DNA of 64,000 nucleotides from Cellvibrionaceae bacterium AOL6 (GCA_003265435.1 NOXC01000012.1:1-64000), one strand, 5' to 3'. Shown: positions 25,566-36,558, counted from the stretch's first letter. Notes: generated by a model not told the origin, from the letters alone. A program made the numbers and translations.

Positions 25566-27329
25566 GTGATTGCGAAGCGAATTGAGCGGCGTAGTGAGGC
25601 ACTCTCCGAGTTAACGCGTGAGCAGCGCCTGAATCACGACACACTGGTTGCGGCGCTGTTTCGTGCCCGAGGCGAGGACGCGGTCAGTGGGCGTAACTAT
25701 TCCTTACAGGCCCTCGCCCGCCCGGAGCAGCTCGGGGGCATAGATCGCGCTGTCGCCTTGCTTAGCGAGGCGCTTTCTTCGCGCCAGCACATTTGTATCG
25801 TCGGTGACTTTGATGCCGATGGGGCCACCAGTACGGCGCTGTTGTATCGCTGCTTGAATGCCATGGGCGCCGCCAAGGTGTCCTACCTTGTGCCGAACCG
25901 TTTTGAATTTGGCTACGGCCTGACCCCCGAGATTGTTGCACTCGCAGCAACGCATAAACCTAATTTGATCGTCACCGTCGACAATGGCATTTCGAGCCAT
26001 GAGGGCGTGCGTGCGGCGCACGCAGCGGGGATCAAAGTGCTGGTGACGGACCATCATTTACCCGGAGCTGAGCTGCCCGAGGCCGATGCGATAGTGAACC
26101 CGAATGTGCCGGGCTGTGCCTTTCCGAGCAAGCATTTGGCTGGGGTGGGTGTGATTTTCTACGTCATGCTCGCGCTGCGCAGCCGACTTCGAGAAGAGGG
26201 TTGGTTTGAGGCGCAACAGCGCGAAGTGCCCAATCTCGCGGAGTTCCTCGACCTGGTGGCGCTGGGTACGGTGGCCGATGTGGTGCCGCTGGACCACAAC
26301 AACCGAATTCTGGTCGCACAGGGAATTCAGCGTATCCGTGCGGGCCTGTGCTGTCCTGGCATTCTCGCGATATTGACCGTGGCAGGGCGCAGCCCTGAGA
26401 AGCTGGGTGCGGCGGATTTTGGCTTCGCGATCGGACCGAGGTTGAACGCGGCAGGTCGGCTCGACGACATGAGTATCGGCATTCGCTGTCTGCTGTGCGA
26501 CGACGCAGGCGAGGCACAGCTTCTTGCGCAGGAGTTGGATGGCTTGAACCGAGAGCGCCGTGCCATTGAGCATTCGATGCAGGCTGATGCTGTGCGCGAG
26601 CTTGAGCGCATGGATACGTCCGCAGCCGCGGGGCGCAGCGGGGTTTGCCTATATCAGGCGGATTGGCACCAGGGGGTGGTTGGCATCGTGGCGTCGCGTA
26701 TTAAAGATCGACTGCATCGTCCGGTCATCGCTTTCGCAGAGGCCTCAGATACGGAAATTAAAGGCTCCGGGCGCAGTATTCCCGGGATACACCTGCGGGA
26801 TATGCTCGACGAGGTAGCGACACGACACCCTGGGCTGCTGGTCAAGTTTGGTGGGCATGCGATGGCGGCAGGCTTGTCGATTGATCGAACTGAATTTGAG
26901 CGGTTTGCGCAGGCTTTTGATGACGTGGTCGCCGCGCATATGACCGAAGAAATGCGTCAGCCTGTCATTTACAGTGATGGGGCCCTCTTACCGGACCAGT
27001 TCACTGTATCGCTGGCGGCGGCGATTCGCGATGCAGGACCCTGGGGGCAGGCCTTCCCGGAGCCGGTGTTTGACGGTGTGTTTCGTGTGTTGGAGCAGCG
27101 ACTGGTGGGCGAGAAGCACTTGAAAATGTTGTTGAGTCCGGGTGAATTCAGTCAGGTCATGATTGATGCGATTGCGTTCAACGTAGACCTGGCGCTCTGG
27201 CCGGATCAGAACGTGCAGTACATTCGGGCGGCGTATCAATTGGATATTAATGAGTGGCGCGGTCGCGTGTCGCCTCAATTGATTGTGAGCTATCTGGAAC
27301 CTTGCCGAGCGGACGCGCAGGCGCCCTGA
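25566..27329 (+). CDS. recJ: RecJ, single-strand-specific 5'-3' exonuclease
   Basis: 587 residues starting at GTG 25566. It is a DHH phosphoesterase: D-F-D-A-D-G-A-T-S, the D-N-G-I-S motif and V-T-D-H-H-L-P, then the DHHA1 domain with the G-G-H-A-M-A-A-G motif near residue 435 and a C-terminal OB domain. It acts in recombination and mismatch repair. Length and motifs are as in E. coli RecJ (577). Confidence 0.97.
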   Translation: MIAKRIERRSEALSELTREQRLNHDTLVAALFRARGEDAVSGRNYSLQALARPEQLGGIDRAVALLSEALSSRQHICIVGDFDADGATSTALLYRCLNAMGAAKVSYLVPNRFEFGYGLTPEIVALAATHKPNLIVTVDNGISSHEGVRAAHAAGIKVLVTDHHLPGAELPEADAIVNPNVPGCAFPSKHLAGVGVIFYVMLALRSRLREEGWFEAQQREVPNLAEFLDLVALGTVADVVPLDHNNRILVAQGIQRIRAGLCCPGILAILTVAGRSPEKLGAADFGFAIGPRLNAAGRLDDMSIGIRCLLCDDAGEAQLLAQELDGLNRERRAIEHSMQADAVRELERMDTSAAAGRSGVCLYQADWHQGVVGIVASRIKDRLHRPVIAFAEASDTEIKGSGRSIPGIHLRDMLDEVATRHPGLLVKFGGHAMAAGLSIDRTEFERFAQAFDDVVAAHMTEEMRQPVIYSDGALLPDQFTVSLAAAIRDAGPWGQAFPEPVFDGVFRVLEQRLVGEKHLKMLLSPGEFSQVMIDAIAFNVDLALWPDQNVQYIRAAYQLDINEWRGRVSPQLIVSYLEPCRADAQAP

Positions 27330-27336
27330 GTTTAAA

Positions 27337-27564
27337 TCAGATCCAGCCCAGCGCTTTGCGACGGCGTTCGATATATACGTACTCCGTTTTGCCGCTGGCG
27401 GGGTGTTTTTGGTGACGAAAATGGTGATGGTCTCCGGTTGAGCCCATATATTCCCACGTCGCTCCCATGCACGGGCACTGAGCATCGCCGCGGTTCATTG
27501 GGTCATCCGCGAGCTCGCCCCACATTTCAATCCACTCTTCGTGACTTGCGTCCAGAAATTCCAT
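27337..27564 (-). CDS. Small conserved-looking hypothetical protein
   Basis: 75 residues, acidic at the N-terminus and basic and aromatic-rich at the C-terminus, with C-P-C-M and a His cluster (GDHHHFRHQKHP). No signal peptide or membrane helix. An AGG-type site lies upstream of the start. I do not recognise it; the two cysteines and the histidines could bind a metal. It is convergent with recJ. Confidence 0.55.
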   Translation of the reverse strand: MEFLDASHEEWIEMWGELADDPMNRGDAQCPCMGATWEYMGSTGDHHHFRHQKHPASGKTEYVYIERRRKALGWI

Positions 27565-27638
27565 CGCTAAACCTATGATGTTCTCCAGCTTTCAAGGAGT
27601 TAGTTTAGGTTTGTTATGTTTATTGTCAAGTATGTTTT

Positions 27639-28451
27639 TTAAGTTGCTGTTTTGTAATGGGTTTTTGCTTCTTGAAGTTGGCTGATGCGTTCGCTGGCCG
27701 CATCACTGAGTTGCTGTGCCAAGTGTTGCAGTTCCTGCCTGAGTGGCGGCGTGACCTGGCTCACGTCTCGCAACAATAGGCGCAAGTGCGGGCACGTAAT
27801 CAGCAGACGGGAGTGGTTGCCCTCGTAGCCGTTTTGTTCCGGAGCGCTCAAAAGTACTTCTTCGATCGCCGAGGGTCGTTCGATATTTCCAGAGAGTACG
27901 CTGGGATAGGCGTCCAGTCGCAATAGCCACGGTAAGCCCAGGACGTTCAGTGCGCGGCGAAAAAATCGCACGACATCGTCCTGGCTGCGACTTTTGATGA
28001 TCTTGACCATGGCTTCCATGGCGGCTTTCCGAGCTCGGTCCAGCTGCTGCTGACTCAAGGCGTCTTGCAGGTGAGTGCGGCTGTGGGATATGGCCATTTC
28101 AACCTTGGCGAGTAGCACATTGATATCCACCGGCTTGTGCAGGTAATCATCGGCGCCCGCGTGATACCCCGCGATTTGATCTTCAGGGTCGCTCAAACAG
28201 GAAACCATGATGATCGGGATGGAATTGAAGGCCGGTAGTGCGCGTATTTTTCGACAGGTATCCAGCCCGTTCAGGCCGGGCATATCGACGTCGAGCAGGA
28301 TGAGGTTGGGGCGAACACTGGGTAGGCGGTCAATGCCTTCCTGGCCCGACATTGCGCATTCAACCCGAAAGCGTGGCGCAAAAGTTTTTGCCATCAACTT
28401 CTGGTTGGTGGGGTTGTCGTCGATAGACAAAATTGTGGCTGCGGTTTTCAT
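27639..28451 (-). CDS. Response regulator with REC domain and an unrecognised output domain
   Basis: 270 residues from ATG 28451, with GGAGGA 7 bases upstream; the longer frame adds an unconserved leader. REC domain residues 1-122: the D-D pair in SIDDNPTNQ, the phospho-acceptor Asp in LILLDVDMPG, Ser in VSCLSD and Lys in LHKPVD. The C-terminal 145 residues are helical with no DNA-binding or enzymatic motif that I recognise. No histidine kinase gene is adjacent, so its partner is unknown. Confidence 0.85.
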   Translation of the reverse strand: MKTAATILSIDDNPTNQKLMAKTFAPRFRVECAMSGQEGIDRLPSVRPNLILLDVDMPGLNGLDTCRKIRALPAFNSIPIIMVSCLSDPEDQIAGYHAGADDYLHKPVDINVLLAKVEMAISHSRTHLQDALSQQQLDRARKAAMEAMVKIIKSRSQDDVVRFFRRALNVLGLPWLLRLDAYPSVLSGNIERPSAIEEVLLSAPEQNGYEGNHSRLLITCPHLRLLLRDVSQVTPPLRQELQHLAQQLSDAASERISQLQEAKTHYKTAT

Positions 28452-28704
28452 GAGTCCATCCTCCGCTGTCCTTTGAGCCTTTTTCGTCTGTAAAAATGGA
28501 TCAGGCGAATCCGTGTTCACAGGCTCTGATTGAAGTCTAGAATTGCCGCGCGGGGCTGTACAGCGCCTGCACAAAATAATGGCGCGGAGAGTCCCGCAGT
28601 GGCGCAGGATCGTGTCAGCAGGCGGGAATCGGCGCCTCCCTAGAGTTGGCGCCGCGCCTCATGTAAAATGCGCCGTTTTTATCATCACAGCGAAGTTGTC
28701 GTTC

Positions 28705-29800
28705 ATGGAAATCAATCCCATCCTCACCCGCCTCAATGACCTCAGCGAGCGTACTGATACGCTTAGGGGGTATCTTTGACTACGCTCTGAAGAAAGAGCG
28801 TCTCGCCGAAGTCGAGCTGGAACTCGCCGAACCTGACGTGTGGAATGATCAGGAGCGCGCACAGGCGCTCGGTCGAGAGCGATCCTCTTTAGAAGCGGTG
28901 GTGGCCACCATTGATACGCTGGACCAGGGCGTTGCGGATTGTCGCGATTTGCTCGATATGGCCGTTGAGGAGAACGATGAAGACAGCCTTGCGGATGTGG
29001 TATCCGAGGTGGATGGCTTGGATGCTGAGCTCGCCAAGCTGGAGTTTCGCCGCATGTTCAGTGGTGAAATGGACCCGAGCAATGCCTATCTGGATATCCA
29101 GGCCGGATCGGGTGGAACAGAGGCGCAGGATTGGGCGGAAATGCTGTTGCGCATGTACCTGCGCTGGGGCGAAGACAAAGGTTTTAAGACGACGCTGGAG
29201 GAAGTCTCCGCAGGTGAGGTCGCCGGCATAAAAAGCGCCACCGTGCGTTTCGAGGGTGAATACGCCTTCGGTTGGCTGCGAACAGAGACCGGCGTGCATC
29301 GCTTGGTACGTAAATCGCCGTTTGACTCGGGCAACCGTCGACACACCTCGTTTTCCTCCGTGTTCGTCTCTCCAGAAGTGGACGACAATATCGAAATCGA
29401 AATCAACAAAGCCGATGTGCGCGAGGATACTTACCGCGCAAGTGGTGCGGGCGGTCAGCACGTCAACAAGACGGACTCCGCGGTGCGTTTGACACACGTG
29501 CCCTCCAATATTGTCGTGCAATGTCAGAGTGAGCGATCGCAACACGCAAACCGAGATCGGGCGTGGAAAATGCTGCGTGCAAAAATGTACGAGCAGGAAA
29601 TGCTCAAGCGCAATGCCGAGAAGCAGGCGCTCGAAGAGACCAAGGCGGACATCGGTTGGGGCAGCCAGATCCGTTCTTATGTGTTGGATGATCAACGCAT
29701 CAAAGATTTACGCACGAACGTCCAGACCAGTAATTGCCAGGCCGTTCTTGACGGAAAACTGGATGATTTCATTGAAGCCAGCTTGAAAGCCGGCCTCTGA
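28705..29800 (+). CDS. prfB: Peptide chain release factor 2 (programmed +1 frameshift)
   Basis: The true product is read in two parts, 28705-28776 and 28778-29800, giving 364 residues (E. coli RF2: 365). The first part ends at the in-frame TGA at 28777-28779 after CTT. The slippery site C-T-T-T-G-A-C is preceded by the SD-like AGGGGG at 28765-28770, identical in layout to E. coli, which makes RF2 level autoregulated. The second part carries the anticodon-like SPF motif ([10 protein letters not shown]) and the peptidyl-release GGQ motif ([10 protein letters not shown]). RF2 reads UGA and UAA. Confidence 0.98.
28765..28780 (+). promoter_or_regulatory. prfB recoding signal (+1 frameshift site)
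   Basis: AGGGGG at 28765-28770 lies 3 bases before CTT-TGA-C (28774-28780). The internal Shine-Dalgarno and the slow RF2-dependent UGA push ribosomes forward by one base. Confidence 0.97.
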
Positions 29801-29826
29801 TTCCGCACTGCAATGAGTAGAGAGAT

Positions 29827-31341
29827 ATGACTGACGACACTCCGTTAAATGATGAAAACAAATTGATTGCAGAGCGTCGCGAGAAATTGGCGCGTTTGCG
29901 GGAAGAAAGCCAGGCCGAAGGCAAGTCGGCATTCCCAAATCAATTCAAACCCGAGCACCAGGCGGCTGACTTGCAGGCCGAGTTTGGTGACGAAGAAAAA
30001 GACGCGTTGGCGGAGAAAAAGCTCACCGTCAGCGTCGCAGGCCGAATTATCCGAAACCGTGGTGCCTTTCTCGAAATTCAGGATGGCAGTGGGCGGATTC
30101 AGTTGTATGTAACGAAAGACGCGCGCCCCTTTGCCAAATCCCTTGATCTCGGCGATATCGTCGGAGTGAAAGGCGAACTGCATAAGTCGGGAAAAGGGGA
30201 TCTGTATGTGAGCCTCGACGAGTACGTATTATTGACCAAGGCGCTGCGCCCCTTGCCCGACAAGCATCACGGTCTTGCCGACCAGGAGTTGCGGTATCGT
30301 CAGCGCTATGTCGACTTGATTGCGAATCCCGAGGTGCGTTCCACCTTTGTGCTGCGTTCACGTATCGTGCAGTTTATTCGCAATTATCTGAATGGTCGCG
30401 ACTTCCTCGAAGTGGAAACGCCGATGTTACAGGCCATACCCGGTGGTGCCAGTGCGCGTCCTTTTATCACGCACCACAACGCGTTGGATATCGATATGTA
30501 CCTGCGCATCGCGCCTGAGTTGTACCTCAAGCGGCTCGTCGTGGGAGGGTTTGAGCGCGTGTACGAAATTAACCGTAATTTCCGTAACGAGGGCTTGTCG
30601 ACGCGTCACAACCCGGAATTTACGATGCTTGAATTTTATCAGGCTTATGCGGATTACCATGACCTGATGGATTTAACCGAGGACATGCTGCGTAAAATGG
30701 CGGAAACCGTGCTGGGTTCTGCCGTGGTGACTTCTACCAAAAGTGTGTCTGAGGACGGAGAGGCCGAGGAAGTGCAATATGACTTCTCCAAGCCTTTTTT
30801 GCGTCTGAGTGTGTTCGATTCAATCTTGCACTTTAACCCTGAGCTCTCTGCCGAATCGATTTCCACCATCGAGGCGGCGCGCGAGACGGCAAAAGCGTTG
30901 CGTATCCCGTTGAAAGACAGCTGGGGACTCGGCAAATTGCAGATCGAGATTTTTGAGAAGACCGTCGAGCATCGTTTGGAACAGCCGACGTTCATTACCG
31001 AATACCCGACGGAGGTGTCGCCGCTGGCACGCCGCAGTGACAGCAATCCGTTTGTGACAGATCGATTTGAATTTTTTGTCGGCGGACGCGAAATTGCGAA
31101 CGGCTTTTCGGAATTGAATGACGCTGAAGATCAGGCCGAACGCTTCCGCGCCCAGGTGGCGGAAAAAGAAGCGGGTGATGACGAAGCGATGCATTTCGAT
31201 GCGGACTATGTGCGCGCGCTTGAATACGGCATGCCACCCACAGCCGGACAGGGCATTGGCATCGATAGGCTGGTGATGTTGATGACCGACTCTCCGTCGA
31301 TTCGAGACGTGCTGCTGTTCCCGGCCATGCGTCCGGAGTAA
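29827..31341 (+). CDS. lysS: Lysyl-tRNA synthetase (class II)
   Basis: 504 residues, as expected. N-terminal OB fold anticodon-binding domain (about 60-160), then the class II catalytic core with [20 protein letters not shown] and the motif 3 segment G-I-G-I-D-R-L. It is 26 bp after prfB, the prfB-lysS pair seen in E. coli. Confidence 0.98.
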   Translation: MTDDTPLNDENKLIAERREKLARLREESQAEGKSAFPNQFKPEHQAADLQAEFGDEEKDALAEKKLTVSVAGRIIRNRGAFLEIQDGSGRIQLYVTKDARPFAKSLDLGDIVGVKGELHKSGKGDLYVSLDEYVLLTKALRPLPDKHHGLADQELRYRQRYVDLIANPEVRSTFVLRSRIVQFIRNYLNGRDFLEVETPMLQAIPGGASARPFITHHNALDIDMYLRIAPELYLKRLVVGGFERVYEINRNFRNEGLSTRHNPEFTMLEFYQAYADYHDLMDLTEDMLRKMAETVLGSAVVTSTKSVSEDGEAEEVQYDFSKPFLRLSVFDSILHFNPELSAESISTIEAARETAKALRIPLKDSWGLGKLQIEIFEKTVEHRLEQPTFITEYPTEVSPLARRSDSNPFVTDRFEFFVGGREIANGFSELNDAEDQAERFRAQVAEKEAGDDEAMHFDADYVRALEYGMPPTAGQGIGIDRLVMLMTDSPSIRDVLLFPAMRPE

Positions 31342-31346
31342 GCACC

Positions 31347-32030
31347 GTGGCGACCGAGATCAAGCTGCATCCCAGTTGGATGTCGGTATTGGGGGAGGAG
31401 TTTGAGCAGCCTTATATGAAGGCGCTCAAACATTTTCTGCTGCAGGAAAAAAAAGCCGGAAAATCGATTTATCCTCCGGGGCCGTTGATCTTCAACGCGC
31501 TCGATAGCACGCCTTTTGATGCGGTAAAGGTCGTGATTCTGGGGCAGGACCCCTATCACGGCCCAGGGCAGGCCCACGGGCTCAGTTTCTCTGTGCCTCG
31601 AGGCATTGCGCCGCCCCCTTCGCTGCGGAATATGTTCAAAGAGCTGGCGCAAAGCCTGCAAATTACGCAGCCTGATCACGGCTGTCTGGAATCTTGGGCG
31701 GAGCAGGGCGTGCTGCTATTGAATGCGACACTGACCGTCGAAGCCACGAAGGCCGGTTCACATCAAGGCAAGGGCTGGGAGACGTTTACCGACCGGGTGA
31801 TCGAGGCACTAAATCGAGAGCGGGAGGGGCTGGTCTTTTTATTGTGGGGCAGCTATGCCCAGAAAAAAGGGCATATGATCGACACGCAACGGCACTGTGT
31901 TTTGCGTGCGCCTCACCCATCGCCGCTGTCCGCGCATCGCGGTTTCTTTGGTTGCGGCCATTTCGAGAAAACCAATGCCTATCTGCATGCTCGTGGCTTG
32001 CCGACTATCGACTGGCGCCTGCCAGAGTAA
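31347..32030 (+). CDS. ung: Uracil-DNA glycosylase
   Basis: 227 residues starting with GTG 31347. Family 1 motifs: the water-activating G-Q-D-P-Y-H-G with Asp and His, N-A-T-L-T-V and the DNA-intercalation loop H-P-S-P-L-S. It excises uracil from DNA. It begins 5 bp after lysS. Confidence 0.98.
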   Translation: MATEIKLHPSWMSVLGEEFEQPYMKALKHFLLQEKKAGKSIYPPGPLIFNALDSTPFDAVKVVILGQDPYHGPGQAHGLSFSVPRGIAPPPSLRNMFKELAQSLQITQPDHGCLESWAEQGVLLLNATLTVEATKAGSHQGKGWETFTDRVIEALNREREGLVFLLWGSYAQKKGHMIDTQRHCVLRAPHPSPLSAHRGFFGCGHFEKTNAYLHARGLPTIDWRLPE

Positions 32031-32072
32031 ATATCGCGGTTGAGCATTGCGTAGTAGATCAAGATAGGGGTT

Positions 32073-32094
32073 AGGCGGGATGTCGATCCCGCCT
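32073..32094. terminator. Bidirectional hairpin between ung and the HDOD gene
   Basis: A perfect 9-bp stem AGGCGGGAT / ATCCCGCCT with a 4-base loop lies between convergent genes. There is no T tract on the + strand; a role in ending both transcripts is an inference. Confidence 0.5.
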
Positions 32095-32105
32095 CGACCA
32101 AGGTG

Positions 32106-32939
32106 CTAGCTGAACAGCTGCATCGCTGCCGCCATTTCTTCATCCAGGTCTTCCGCTTCGGCGGATTCAATATCCGAATCGAGCCCGAGGCGGCCGAACG
32201 CGGTGACGGTGGCGTAGTCCAGATCGGAGACGCGATCGCTGCCTGCCAGCACTTGAAGCATCGCAACGGTGACGAGGTCGGCATAATCCGCGGCCGGTTT
32301 TTCGGCGGCGAAGTTTTGATACTCCATCGGAACGTCGCGAAGCTCCAGAGGAAACTCCCAAGCATTCAGAATTTTTACGCCAATAATGGGGTGAATCGTA
32401 TTGATCACCATGTCGAGTGTGATGCTGTCGCGAAGCAGCGAGGGGTGCTCCTCAGCGTAACTCAGGATCGGTAGGATGCCGATCTGAAAAACCAGACCGG
32501 CCAGAGCCGCTTGGTCGGGGCGCAACTTTGTGTAATGTTTGCACAGAACGTGACAAATCCCGGCGATTTCACTCGACGACTGCCAGACGTCTCGCATGCG
32601 GCGATCAATGATGTCGGATGTGGCCTGAAACATTTGCTCCATGGCCAGCCCGGTGGCGAGGTTGGCGGTGGACTCCATGCCGAGGCGTGACAGCGCCATG
32701 TTCAAATCTTCAATTTCTCTGGGTGCACGAAAGAGCGGGCTGTTGGCGACTTTAATAATACGCGCAGTCAGGGCGGCATCATTGGCGATGACCTTGGCCA
32801 AATCCATAATACCCGCGTCGGGGTCTTCGGAGGCTTCCCGTACTTTCAATGCCATTTCAGGCATGGTGGGTAGAACGAGTTTGTCCTGATCGATCAGTTT
32901 GATTATTTCGTGCGCGATTTTTTCCGCCAGCGGATTCAT
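32106..32939 (-). CDS. HDOD-domain signalling protein
   Basis: 277 residues with the HDOD domain (about residues 15-210), including L-P-T-M-P-E-M-A, D-A-A-L-T-A-R-I-I-K-V-A-N-S and N-T-I-H-P-I-I-G. HDOD domains are divergent HD folds that mostly lack catalytic metals and take part in regulation, but the ligand or partner is unknown. The short acidic C-terminal tail is not a recognisable domain. No membrane segment is seen. Confidence 0.9.
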   Translation of the reverse strand: MNPLAEKIAHEIIKLIDQDKLVLPTMPEMALKVREASEDPDAGIMDLAKVIANDAALTARIIKVANSPLFRAPREIEDLNMALSRLGMESTANLATGLAMEQMFQATSDIIDRRMRDVWQSSSEIAGICHVLCKHYTKLRPDQAALAGLVFQIGILPILSYAEEHPSLLRDSITLDMVINTIHPIIGVKILNAWEFPLELRDVPMEYQNFAAEKPAADYADLVTVAMLQVLAGSDRVSDLDYATVTAFGRLGLDSDIESAEAEDLDEEMAAAMQLFS

Positions 32940-33033
32940 GGCTTAAGACCCTTGCTACATCAATGCTGAGATGCTGTTTCAGAATTGGGCGTGAGCACTG
33001 TGATTCCCCCGTCTCCGCCCGTGTGGTTACTTT

Positions 33034-33882
33034 TTAAGGTATAGCATATGAGAGGGCTTGCCACTCGATTTTTATGCGGCTTTCGACGTCGGTCACACAG
33101 CGATTTTGCTCGACGGCGTCATCGTCCGCGAGGGCTAACAGCGCACTGCGATCTGTGTCGGGAACAGGTACCGCGTCGATGATCTCGCCGCAGCGTTTGC
33201 CGCTGTCTTCATCCCACAGACTCTGTGCGATGCTTGCGGGGCCATCGACGTATCCGAAGCGAAGGTGTTTCTTGAGCTTGCCTTTGTAATGGAGGCGGGC
33301 GATCACTTCCTGCCCTGTGTAGCAGCCTTTTTTAAAGCTTACGGCGCCGTATTGGTCGAGATTCAGTTCTTGCGGTAGCCACTTTTCGATCCACTGAGAC
33401 TGTAATGTCACGATGCCGCGTTCGATCAAGGCTAGGTGCCACAGCTTGCCACGGTCTGCACTTGGCGGGTTGGCTGCTTCGGCAGGAAGCCAGAACTCGT
33501 GCAGCGCAGGCCCGTAGTGGTGGACGAACAGCGGTGGGGTGGCGGTTTGTGGTAGCGAGGGCTCAAAGCACATAAAGCCTTGAGCGTTCAATGCACTGAG
33601 TGTGGCCTTCGAAAAGACCAGGTATTTCTGCAATGCGGCTACGGCTGTGTCGGCGATGTCTTTTGGGAATCGCAGTGCGAACTGGTCGTCGGCCAGCCGT
33701 GCGACCAGGAACAGACTGATGACGCGGCCTTTGGGGTTGCAGTGTGCCGCAAAGCGCGTGGCGCCGGTTGGCAGGGATTCCAGGTCGGCGGTGCATTGCC
33801 CCTGTAGAAAGCGCGCGGCATCGGGGCCTTTGAGAATATAGGATTCAAACGATGCCAAAGCTTCGCATGCGCGGGTGCTCAT
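33034..33882 (-). CDS. ygfZ: YgfZ, folate-dependent Fe-S cluster maintenance protein
   Basis: 282 residues of the GcvT-like fold. The signature K-K-G-C-Y-T-G-Q-E-V-I-A-R-L-H-Y near residue 195 is exact, including the key Cys. It is known in E. coli for repair or assembly of iron-sulphur enzymes such as MiaB and succinate dehydrogenase. It is divergent from sdhE, as in other gammaproteobacteria. Confidence 0.95.
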   Translation of the reverse strand: MSTRACEALASFESYILKGPDAARFLQGQCTADLESLPTGATRFAAHCNPKGRVISLFLVARLADDQFALRFPKDIADTAVAALQKYLVFSKATLSALNAQGFMCFEPSLPQTATPPLFVHHYGPALHEFWLPAEAANPPSADRGKLWHLALIERGIVTLQSQWIEKWLPQELNLDQYGAVSFKKGCYTGQEVIARLHYKGKLKKHLRFGYVDGPASIAQSLWDEDSGKRCGEIIDAVPVPDTDRSALLALADDDAVEQNRCVTDVESRIKIEWQALSYAIP

Positions 33883-34011
33883 CGGATGTCGTTCTCCTGT
33901 GAAAATGCAAAGGCGTGACTGTACACCAATGGCGAGTGCGGCCCTAGCGTTTCCTCGTTTGCCGTCCTGACGGTATACTGAGGGACTGTTTATTGAGGTC
34001 TCTGTAACGCT

Positions 34012-34272
34012 ATGGATTTACATCGATTGCGCTGGGCAAGCCGTCGCGGCATGTTGGAGCTGGATCTGGTTTTGTTGCCCTTTGTCGAGAATGTGTATGC
34101 CGGCCTGCCGTCTGAGGATCAGGCTCGCTTTGATGCCTTGCTGGAATGCGAGGATCAGGATTTATTCAATTGGTTTCTGCGCAAGGGAGTGCCAGAAGAT
34201 GCCGAACATCGCGAAACTGTGGAGCTGGTATTGCGCCACACAGGCCTGCAGCCGGAAGACGGATCTCAATAA
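34012..34272 (+). CDS. sdhE: SdhE, FAD assembly factor for succinate dehydrogenase
   Basis: 86 residues with the R-G-x-x-E motif as S-R-R-G-M-L-E-L-D. It is a cytoplasmic protein that promotes covalent flavinylation of SdhA. It pairs with the ygfX-like gene just downstream, the usual cptBA arrangement. Confidence 0.94.
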   Translation: MDLHRLRWASRRGMLELDLVLLPFVENVYAGLPSEDQARFDALLECEDQDLFNWFLRKGVPEDAEHRETVELVLRHTGLQPEDGSQ

Positions 34273-34306
34273 AGGCCTCAGGCGCCGCGAGCGGGTAAAG
34301 CCGCTC

Positions 34307-34750
34307 GTGGAGCTGCCCCTCATTCCTCTTCATTTTCATCTCTTTGCGTTTGGCTATCAGCAGAGCCCCGCGGGTTTGCTGTGTCTTGCAGGCCTTTGCG
34401 TGGCTTCAGGCCCGTGGCGGGCACTCATACTGATATTGAGTACCGGCTTTTTCGCGTTGCAGGCCTTTCGTTATTGTCGTCTTCGGCAATGGTGTGGATT
34501 GGGTTTTGATGCCGTCCGGCAGAGCTGGTACATGCGAAACACTAAGGGGCAACGCCAGGATGTGATTTTGGTGGGGCAAGTACTCTTTTTGGCCGATGCC
34601 GTGTCTCTGCGTTTCCGGGTGTCTGGTGACGATGTGCGAGACCAGCCATGGTGGGCGAGAAGCGGGCATCTGTACTTAGGCCGCGCTGAGCTGACGGCGC
34701 AGGATCAAGCTCGACTGCGCCGCTGGGTAATTACTCAGTTACCGAGATAA
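34307..34750 (+). CDS. ygfX: YgfX/CptA-like inner-membrane protein
   Basis: About 147 residues if GTG 34307 is the start. This is chosen because the frame starting at 34082 lies inside sdhE. It has a short N-terminal hydrophobic hairpin of two membrane helices (about 18-60) and a basic tail, as in E. coli YgfX (135 residues). The start is uncertain. The 3' end overlaps nadB by 20 bp on the opposite strand. Confidence 0.78.
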   Translation: MELPLIPLHFHLFAFGYQQSPAGLLCLAGLCVASGPWRALILILSTGFFALQAFRYCRLRQWCGLGFDAVRQSWYMRNTKGQRQDVILVGQVLFLADAVSLRFRVSGDDVRDQPWWARSGHLYLGRAELTAQDQARLRRWVITQLPR

Positions 34751-36350
34751 TGACATCTTGTGCGGCATAGTTTTCCGGTACCAGCACGGTGTCGCGCGCA
34801 ATGGGCGAGGTTTCGGGGTAATCGAGCGAGTAATGCAAGCCGCGACTTTCGCGACGTTTCATCGCTGACCGAATAATCAGTTCGGCGACCATGGCGAGGT
34901 TGCGCAATTCGATGTAATCGTTGCTGATCTTGTAGTTCGCGTAGTATTCCTGAATTTCTTTTTGCAGCAGTTTGATTCGGTGCGTCGCGCGTTCCAGACG
35001 TTTGCGCGTGCGAACAATGCCCACGTAGTCCCACATAAAGCTGCGTAATTCTTCCCAGTTGTGAGAGATCACGACATCTTCGTCAGAATTGGTTACGCGT
35101 GATTCATCCCACTCCGCGCCCGCGCTCGACTCGGGGAGCGTGGGTAGCTGGGCCTCAATGGCCTTGGCCGCAGAGTGCGCGTAGACGATGCATTCGAGCA
35201 GGGAGTTGCTGGCCATGCGGTTTGCGCCGTGCAGGCCGGTAAATGAGGTCTCGCCAATGGCGTATAGTCCCGCGAGGTCGGTTTGTCCCTGATGGTTCAC
35301 CACGACGCCGCCGCAGGTGTAGTGTGCCGCGGGCACGACAGGAATGGCTTCAGACGCAATATCGATCCCAAATTGGGCGCAGCGCTTCATCACCGTGGGA
35401 AAATGTTGTTCGATAAAGTCTCTTGGTTTGTGCGAGATGTCGAGGTAAACACAGTCGCTGCCAAGGCGTTTCATCTCATGGTCTATGGCTCTTGCCACCA
35501 CATCGCGGGGGGCGAGCTCACCCAACTCGTGGAAGTTGGACATAAAGCGGGTACCGTCCGGCAGTTTCAGGTGAGCACCCTCGCCGCGCAAGGCTTCTGT
35601 GATCAGAAAGGATTTTGCTTTTGGGTGATACAAGCACGTGGGGTGAAACTGATTGAACTCCATATTGGCGACGCGGCAGCCCGCGCGCCAAGCCATTGCA
35701 ATGCCATCGCCCGAGGCGCCGTCCGGATTGCTCGTGTACAAATACACCTTGCTCGCGCCACCCGTGGCGAGGACCACGACTTTCGCTTTGAACAGCTCGG
35801 TTTTGTCCTTTTTGCGGTCAAAGACATAGGCACCGGTGCAACGATAGCTTTTCCAGCCTGGGCTGGCTTCTCGGATGAGGTCGACGGCGAGGTGGTGGGT
35901 GAACAGGTGCAGGTTTTGTGCCGCGAGCGCCGCATCGGTCAGTGAGCGGTGTACGGCCTTGCCGGTCGCATCGGCGCTGTGAATGATGCGGCGATGACTG
36001 TGACCACCCTCGCGGGTGAGATGGTAGTCCTGCGCATTTTGGTCGCGGGTAAAGTCCACGCCGAGCTGAATCAGCCAGCGGATGGCTTCCGCGCTGTTTT
36101 TCACTGTGAACTCAACGGCGTCCCGATGGCACAAGCCTGCGCCCGCTTTTAACGTGTCTTCAACGTGTGACTCGATGCTGTCGGTATTGTCCAGCACGGC
36201 AGCGATGCCACCTTGGGCGTACCACGTGGACCCTTCCTTTAACTCGCCTTTGCAGACCACCGCGACGCGCACGTTGGAAGGCAGGCTTAAAGCCAATGAC
36301 AGGCCGGCAGCACCGCTGCCGATGACCAGAACATCAAAGTCGTGACTCAC
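34731..36350 (-). CDS. nadB: L-aspartate oxidase
   Basis: 539 residues. FAD-binding motif [14 protein letters not shown], the active-site stretch R-E-G-G-H-S-H-R-R near residue 115 and the C-terminal helical domain. It makes iminoaspartate for NAD synthesis. It is divergent from rpoE, as in Pseudomonas. Confidence 0.97.
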   Translation of the reverse strand: MSHDFDVLVIGSGAAGLSLALSLPSNVRVAVVCKGELKEGSTWYAQGGIAAVLDNTDSIESHVEDTLKAGAGLCHRDAVEFTVKNSAEAIRWLIQLGVDFTRDQNAQDYHLTREGGHSHRRIIHSADATGKAVHRSLTDAALAAQNLHLFTHHLAVDLIREASPGWKSYRCTGAYVFDRKKDKTELFKAKVVVLATGGASKVYLYTSNPDGASGDGIAMAWRAGCRVANMEFNQFHPTCLYHPKAKSFLITEALRGEGAHLKLPDGTRFMSNFHELGELAPRDVVARAIDHEMKRLGSDCVYLDISHKPRDFIEQHFPTVMKRCAQFGIDIASEAIPVVPAAHYTCGGVVVNHQGQTDLAGLYAIGETSFTGLHGANRMASNSLLECIVYAHSAAKAIEAQLPTLPESSAGAEWDESRVTNSDEDVVISHNWEELRSFMWDYVGIVRTRKRLERATHRIKLLQKEIQEYYANYKISNDYIELRNLAMVAELIIRSAMKRRESRGLHYSLDYPETSPIARDTVLVPENYAAQDVIISVTE

Positions 36351-36434
36351 AATATGCTCAACTTTCTGTAAACGAACCCGGGATTATACATCCAAATCCG
36401 CCGAGCTCACCTCAGGACGTAAAAACAGACTCAG

Positions 36435-36463
36435 GGAACTTTGAGTGCCAAAAAGTGTCATAG
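36435..36463 (+). promoter_or_regulatory. Sigma-E-type promoter of rpoE (likely autoregulated)
   Basis: GGAACTT at 36435-36441, then 16 bases, then TCATAG at 36458-36463. The -35 is the sigma-E consensus; the -10 is close to TCAAA/TCTGA. The rpoE ATG is at 36559. Confidence 0.75.
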
Positions 36464-36558
36464 CAGCAGGGGTAACGCAGCATTGAGACTGCGTGCATTT
36501 CCTTTCGGCTGCGCTCAATGGCAAAATGCGTGGCTTTTGGGGCGCTTAGGAGTCATAA

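Noticed and set aside
28889-29695. 268-residue open frame antisense to prfB
   Set aside because: It lies wholly within the conserved RF2 gene on the other strand.
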